From Acidobacteriota bacterium (lineage in GTDB: Bacteria; Acidobacteriota; Aminicenantia; Aminicenantales; Aminicenantaceae), in NCBI GenBank assembly GCA_030609975.1, contig JAUWSR010000043.1, positions 1 to 16,246 of the forward strand: DNA of 16,246 bases, given 5' to 3'. This document shows positions 13,607-16,246 of this stretch, piece by piece. The notes below the pieces were generated by a model. It saw only the letters and a program-made list of their open reading frames with translations. It was not told where the DNA came from and made no database searches. Positions within the stretch are counted from its first letter, which is position 1. Each line of letters opens with the position of its first letter. The translations under genes were made by a program, and so were the position numbers.

Positions 13607-16003
13607 CTATTTAAATAGTTCCAGTACAACTGTTTCAAGAGGGGCTGGATAGGCTGTTTTCCACAACGTAGGCTGCAGACCGACTTTGTCCTCTATGTAG
13701 GCGAATACGAAAGCCTCGATCGGCTTCCCCACCATCGCTTTGGTTATAGGAATGTAGTAGGTATAGTTTTTGTCTCTGCGGGCATTGATGTATTCCCAAG
13801 TGTTGGAGGGGAATGAAGGAGCACGGTCGGAACATCCCATAAGCCTTCCGTCCACCTTAAAAGCGGCGTAGGCGCCCTCAACACCATGTTCTCCTTCGAT
13901 AGCCACACAGAGATAGCCTCCCCTTACCCATTCTTCGAGTGTGATCTGGGCTTTCCAGGCTTTATACGGCTGCATCCGTCGAGGATGGGCAAAAAGATTG
14001 GACACCCGCCAAAGATTCCTGGGAAGAGCCCGCCCCTCTTTAAATCCCTCAATCTCCATAATTCTATGGGGATAGGAACGAAAACGGAGGTAACGGACAT
14101 GTCGAGTCAGAGCGATGTTCATGGTCGTGCCTGCCATAAAAGTCACACGCTCCCAGGATCGAAGGTCGGTCGACACGTCCACAAAATTCCCCTCATCTTT
14201 TAGCAGCGGCTGCAGGGAATACTCATCGGGAACATGAAGAACCAGGCGGTCAACATCGGTAACAGCCCCCAGATCAATTCGCAAGCAACCGCCCTGCACA
14301 CGCTGATCAATCCCATATTTCCAGGACGGCCAGAAACCCGTTCGAAAGTCTCCATCAAAAAGATTTTGATCCCAGATCCCCCGTTGGATAAACACATCTT
14401 GATTGAAAAAGGCCTCCCGGGCCCTCCTTACTTGGGGAGTCCGTGTCGGGCCCGACCGAAAAAATGACCGAACCTCTAAAGCATTGTTGTCCCCAGCGAA
14501 CACAGTCGCTTCATACAGTGCCTGCGCATCTGCAGGGATCTCACAGGCCTGTAATTCAGCCAGCTTGGCATGATAAGCCTGATGCAGCTTTTGTCCGGGA
14601 AAATGTACTGTCAACGTCTCGCCCTTTAAAAGCTCCGCCTTCGTCTCTCCTGCCAGTATTGCATTCTTATAGACATCCAAATCTGGAAGGAGTGAGATTT
14701 GAGCCTCTGTGCCAGGCAGTCCTTTTAGATCGATCAAAACGGATTTGCCTGTGACATAACGCACCACTTCATAATCACAGCCATTGATACCAGGTTCGTC
14801 GCTGCCTTGGGTTGAAACAAGCAGCAAACAGGAACGAAAAGGAGCCACCTCCACATCAACAGAAGCTCCGTAGGCAAATGTACCAAAAACATGTTCGAAA
14901 GGATGGTATTGACGGCAGTGCGCCTGGTCTTTATCCATCAGACCGATCGAGTCATCCAGTGGTACCGAATAGCTCACCGGCTCCCATGTCAGATTCCGCA
15001 GCGTAAGCAAACGCGTCTTCCCATCGCCCCGAGAGACAGCATAAGGACCAAAACGATCTTCCGGCAGAGCCAGGCCTTCGACTAGAATATCCCGGTATTT
15101 GCGATGCAGGTTGTAGATACGCGCCAAACGGGGGAATTCATCGTCCCTCAGCAGCCAAGGATTTCCGTAAAGCTGAGGAGCCAAGATAAGGCTGCGGTTG
15201 AAGGCCTGAAGGATAAGATCGTCCTCCCAATAATCCAGACAGGAAGAGAGGCACACGCCATGGTCCTCGGTTAGACGCTGCAGGTTGGGAACGAGGCCCC
15301 GCGACAAGGCGTCGGCCCGGTGGTGGGGCGCCGTCTGAGTGTTAGTGGAAAAGACATCGATATAGGTTTCCTTGCCCTCCCAGAGAAATATAGTGGCCTG
15401 AGCTTGAGCCCGCTCTAGACCTAAGCGGTGGTTGAGCAGGATCAAGTCGGGACTGTGTTGTCGGCATTGGGTCATCATGCGTATAAAGGCATCCTCTTTT
15501 TCCGGACGCAGCGGACCACAGACCGCATCGAATTTGAAAAGCGCAAAATCCAGATCCCGGCACAGACTCACCATCTGTTCGATCCGGGCCGCCTCTGTTT
15601 TGGGTGTATCCCCAAAGCCATCGGGTCCGCCCCAAATGCCCAGTCTGGTTCCCATGGCTTTAGCTTTTTTGTACATCGGCTCGAAACCATTGGGAAACTG
15701 GCGGCGGAAACGGTCGGAATCGACCTTCCCATAAAATCGCTTGCCATCCAGAGCACCGGCATCAAAGGCGTAGATATCCAGGATCATTCCATACTCATCC
15801 TGCAGCCATAGAAAAAAATCCAAATTGATCAATGTATGGGTTTCAGTAGCCCCCTCATTGGTGTTGTTGATCCAGGAGAAATACTGAGCGCGAGAGGGCG
15901 TCTTCTCATCCGCACCCGGAAACACTTTATCTCCCTCCTGGGAATAAGCGAAAAAAACTATTAATAACGCCGCAATAAATAAACGAATGGTCTTTTTACA
16001 CAT
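13607..16003 (-). CDS. Secreted alpha-galactosidase-like glycoside hydrolase with discoidin-like domain
   Basis: The ATG at 16003 follows AAGG (16011-16014) by 7 bases. The 798-residue protein has a Sec signal peptide (MCKKTIRLFIAALLIVFFAYSQ). Residues about 40-310 look like a TIM barrel of the alpha-galactosidase type (GH27/GH36-like, clan GH-D). They include YGMILDIYAFDAG (71-83), TRLGIWGGPDGFGDTP (119-134) and FALFKFDAVCG (153-163), whose Asp159 is the best candidate nucleophile. The segments LLNHRLGL (189-196) and EDHGVCLSSCLDYWEDD (246-262) follow. Residues about 320-400 resemble the barrel's usual C-terminal beta domain. A part near 530-660 with LRIDLGAVTDVDRLVLH and RHVRYLRFRSYPH is F5/8 type C (discoidin/CBM32)-like and may bind carbohydrate. 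Substrate is not certain; other alpha-linked sugars are possible. The gene stands alone. Confidence 0.75.
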   Translation of the reverse strand: MCKKTIRLFIAALLIVFFAYSQEGDKVFPGADEKTPSRAQYFSWINNTNEGATETHTLINLDFFLWLQDEYGMILDIYAFDAGALDGKRFYGKVDSDRFRRQFPNGFEPMYKKAKAMGTRLGIWGGPDGFGDTPKTEAARIEQMVSLCRDLDFALFKFDAVCGPLRPEKEDAFIRMMTQCRQHSPDLILLNHRLGLERAQAQATIFLWEGKETYIDVFSTNTQTAPHHRADALSRGLVPNLQRLTEDHGVCLSSCLDYWEDDLILQAFNRSLILAPQLYGNPWLLRDDEFPRLARIYNLHRKYRDILVEGLALPEDRFGPYAVSRGDGKTRLLTLRNLTWEPVSYSVPLDDSIGLMDKDQAHCRQYHPFEHVFGTFAYGASVDVEVAPFRSCLLLVSTQGSDEPGINGCDYEVVRYVTGKSVLIDLKGLPGTEAQISLLPDLDVYKNAILAGETKAELLKGETLTVHFPGQKLHQAYHAKLAELQACEIPADAQALYEATVFAGDNNALEVRSFFRSGPTRTPQVRRAREAFFNQDVFIQRGIWDQNLFDGDFRTGFWPSWKYGIDQRVQGGCLRIDLGAVTDVDRLVLHVPDEYSLQPLLKDEGNFVDVSTDLRSWERVTFMAGTTMNIALTRHVRYLRFRSYPHRIMEIEGFKEGRALPRNLWRVSNLFAHPRRMQPYKAWKAQITLEEWVRGGYLCVAIEGEHGVEGAYAAFKVDGRLMGCSDRAPSFPSNTWEYINARRDKNYTYYIPITKAMVGKPIEAFVFAYIEDKVGLQPTLWKTAYPAPLETVVLELFK

Positions 16004-16028
16004 GTTTTTTCCTTATTTCCAAGCTGTT

Positions 16029-16057
16029 ATTTTCCTATTATCATTTTTTGGTGTCAA
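16029..16057 (-). promoter_or_regulatory. Promoter of the alpha-galactosidase-like gene
   Basis: On the minus strand a perfect -35 hexamer TTGACA (16057-16052) is followed after 17 bases by GAAAAT (16034-16029), a four-of-six -10 box. Transcription would start near 16022, about 18 bases before the ATG at 16003. Confidence 0.5.
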
Positions 16058-16081
16058 GGAAGTCAAAGACTCGAGCTTTGG

Positions 16082-16246
16082 GGCATCATATCCACCCGCG
16101 AGTCAGCAGGGTGTTCCGGCTTTCTACACAACGCTACGGTATTTGTTTACAGCAACATGGAGCCGGATTCCGACGGGAGGTACAAACCGACCTATGTCAC
16201 CATTGACGGCAAATATCTTTTCTTTACTTCCAACAGGCCGGAGGAT
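16082..16246 (+). pseudogene. Start-less PD40/WD40-like beta-propeller fragment (runs off right edge)
   Basis: This frame is open to the right edge and encodes GIISTRES near 16082-16105 and later YVTIDGKYLFFTSNRPED up to base 16246. Motifs of the form P-x-[VF]-[ST]-x-DGKYLFFTSNR are typical of PD40 (TolB-like) propeller blades, and a GIIST segment occurs early in many secreted PD40 proteins. Upstream the frame stays open into the hydrolase gene but has no ATG, GTG or TTG and no signal peptide. The first ATG (16157) falls in the middle of the similar region and lacks a ribosome binding site. The hydrolase promoter lies just upstream. I read this as a 5'-truncated gene or a frameshifted one. 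The rest is outside the window, so it could also be an intact gene with an unusual start. Confidence 0.55.

Noticed and set aside
13426..13638. A 70-codon minus-strand frame after the hydrolase gene.
   Set aside because: It starts at a TTG inside the hydrolase gene, has no ribosome binding site before that or before its later ATG at 13581, and resembles nothing I recognise.

Overview
The window looks like chromosomal sequence of moderate GC from a Gram-negative bacterium. The evidence is a lipoprotein with a lipobox, several Sec signal peptides, one Tat signal and ordinary AGGAG-type ribosome binding sites. The mix of genes recalls Acidobacteriota, Aminicenantes and similar anaerobic lineages: VPS10/BNR propellers, PD40-type propellers, FlgO/TolB-like TPR proteins, and traces of an FtsX-type permease with a DPIDALRYE tail. 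That placement is inference only. I see no phage genes, insertion sequence, CRISPR array, tRNA or rRNA.

Layout. Bases 1-1154 (-) hold the N-terminal part of a secreted BNR/VPS10 propeller that runs off the left edge. Divergent from it is a Tat-exported TIGR04076-type protein (1299-1718, +). Next is a secreted protein of unknown function built from two tandem copies of one domain (1786-2901, -). Between it and an exported SAM-dependent methyltransferase (3185-4120, +) lies the broken-off C-terminus of an FtsX/MacB-type permease (3035-3085, -). The methyltransferase converges, 11 bases apart, on a nucleotide-transporter-like MFS protein fused to HEAT-like repeats (4132-6648, -).

After a 280-base spacer comes a large membrane protein with a zinc ribbon, a FlgO/TolB-like domain and TPRs (6929-9664, -). 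A 217-base divergent promoter region separates it from a long-chain acyl-CoA synthetase (9882-11663, +). The synthetase overlaps tail to tail, by 4 bases, with a parvulin-type peptidyl-prolyl isomerase lipoprotein (11660-12691, -). Upstream of the isomerase on the same strand are a possible 29-residue Lys/Arg-rich peptide (12745-12834) and a glycine-rich RRM RNA-binding protein (12943-13281). These three may form one transcript starting from an extended -10 promoter near 13410. The last complete gene is a secreted alpha-galactosidase-like glycoside hydrolase with a discoidin-like C-terminal domain (13607-16003, -). The right edge carries a start-less PD40/WD40-like propeller frame on the + strand.

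The genes do not make an obvious pathway. The common theme is the cell envelope: secreted propellers, a secreted hydrolase, a periplasmic foldase, an inner-membrane transporter and a TPR scaffold. Two intergenic regions hold remnants of other envelope genes, which suggests gene turnover. I found no convincing new defence or mobile system. The least explained items are the exported methyltransferase, the tandem-duplicated secreted protein, the basic micro-ORF after the RRM gene and the HEAT-fused transporter.
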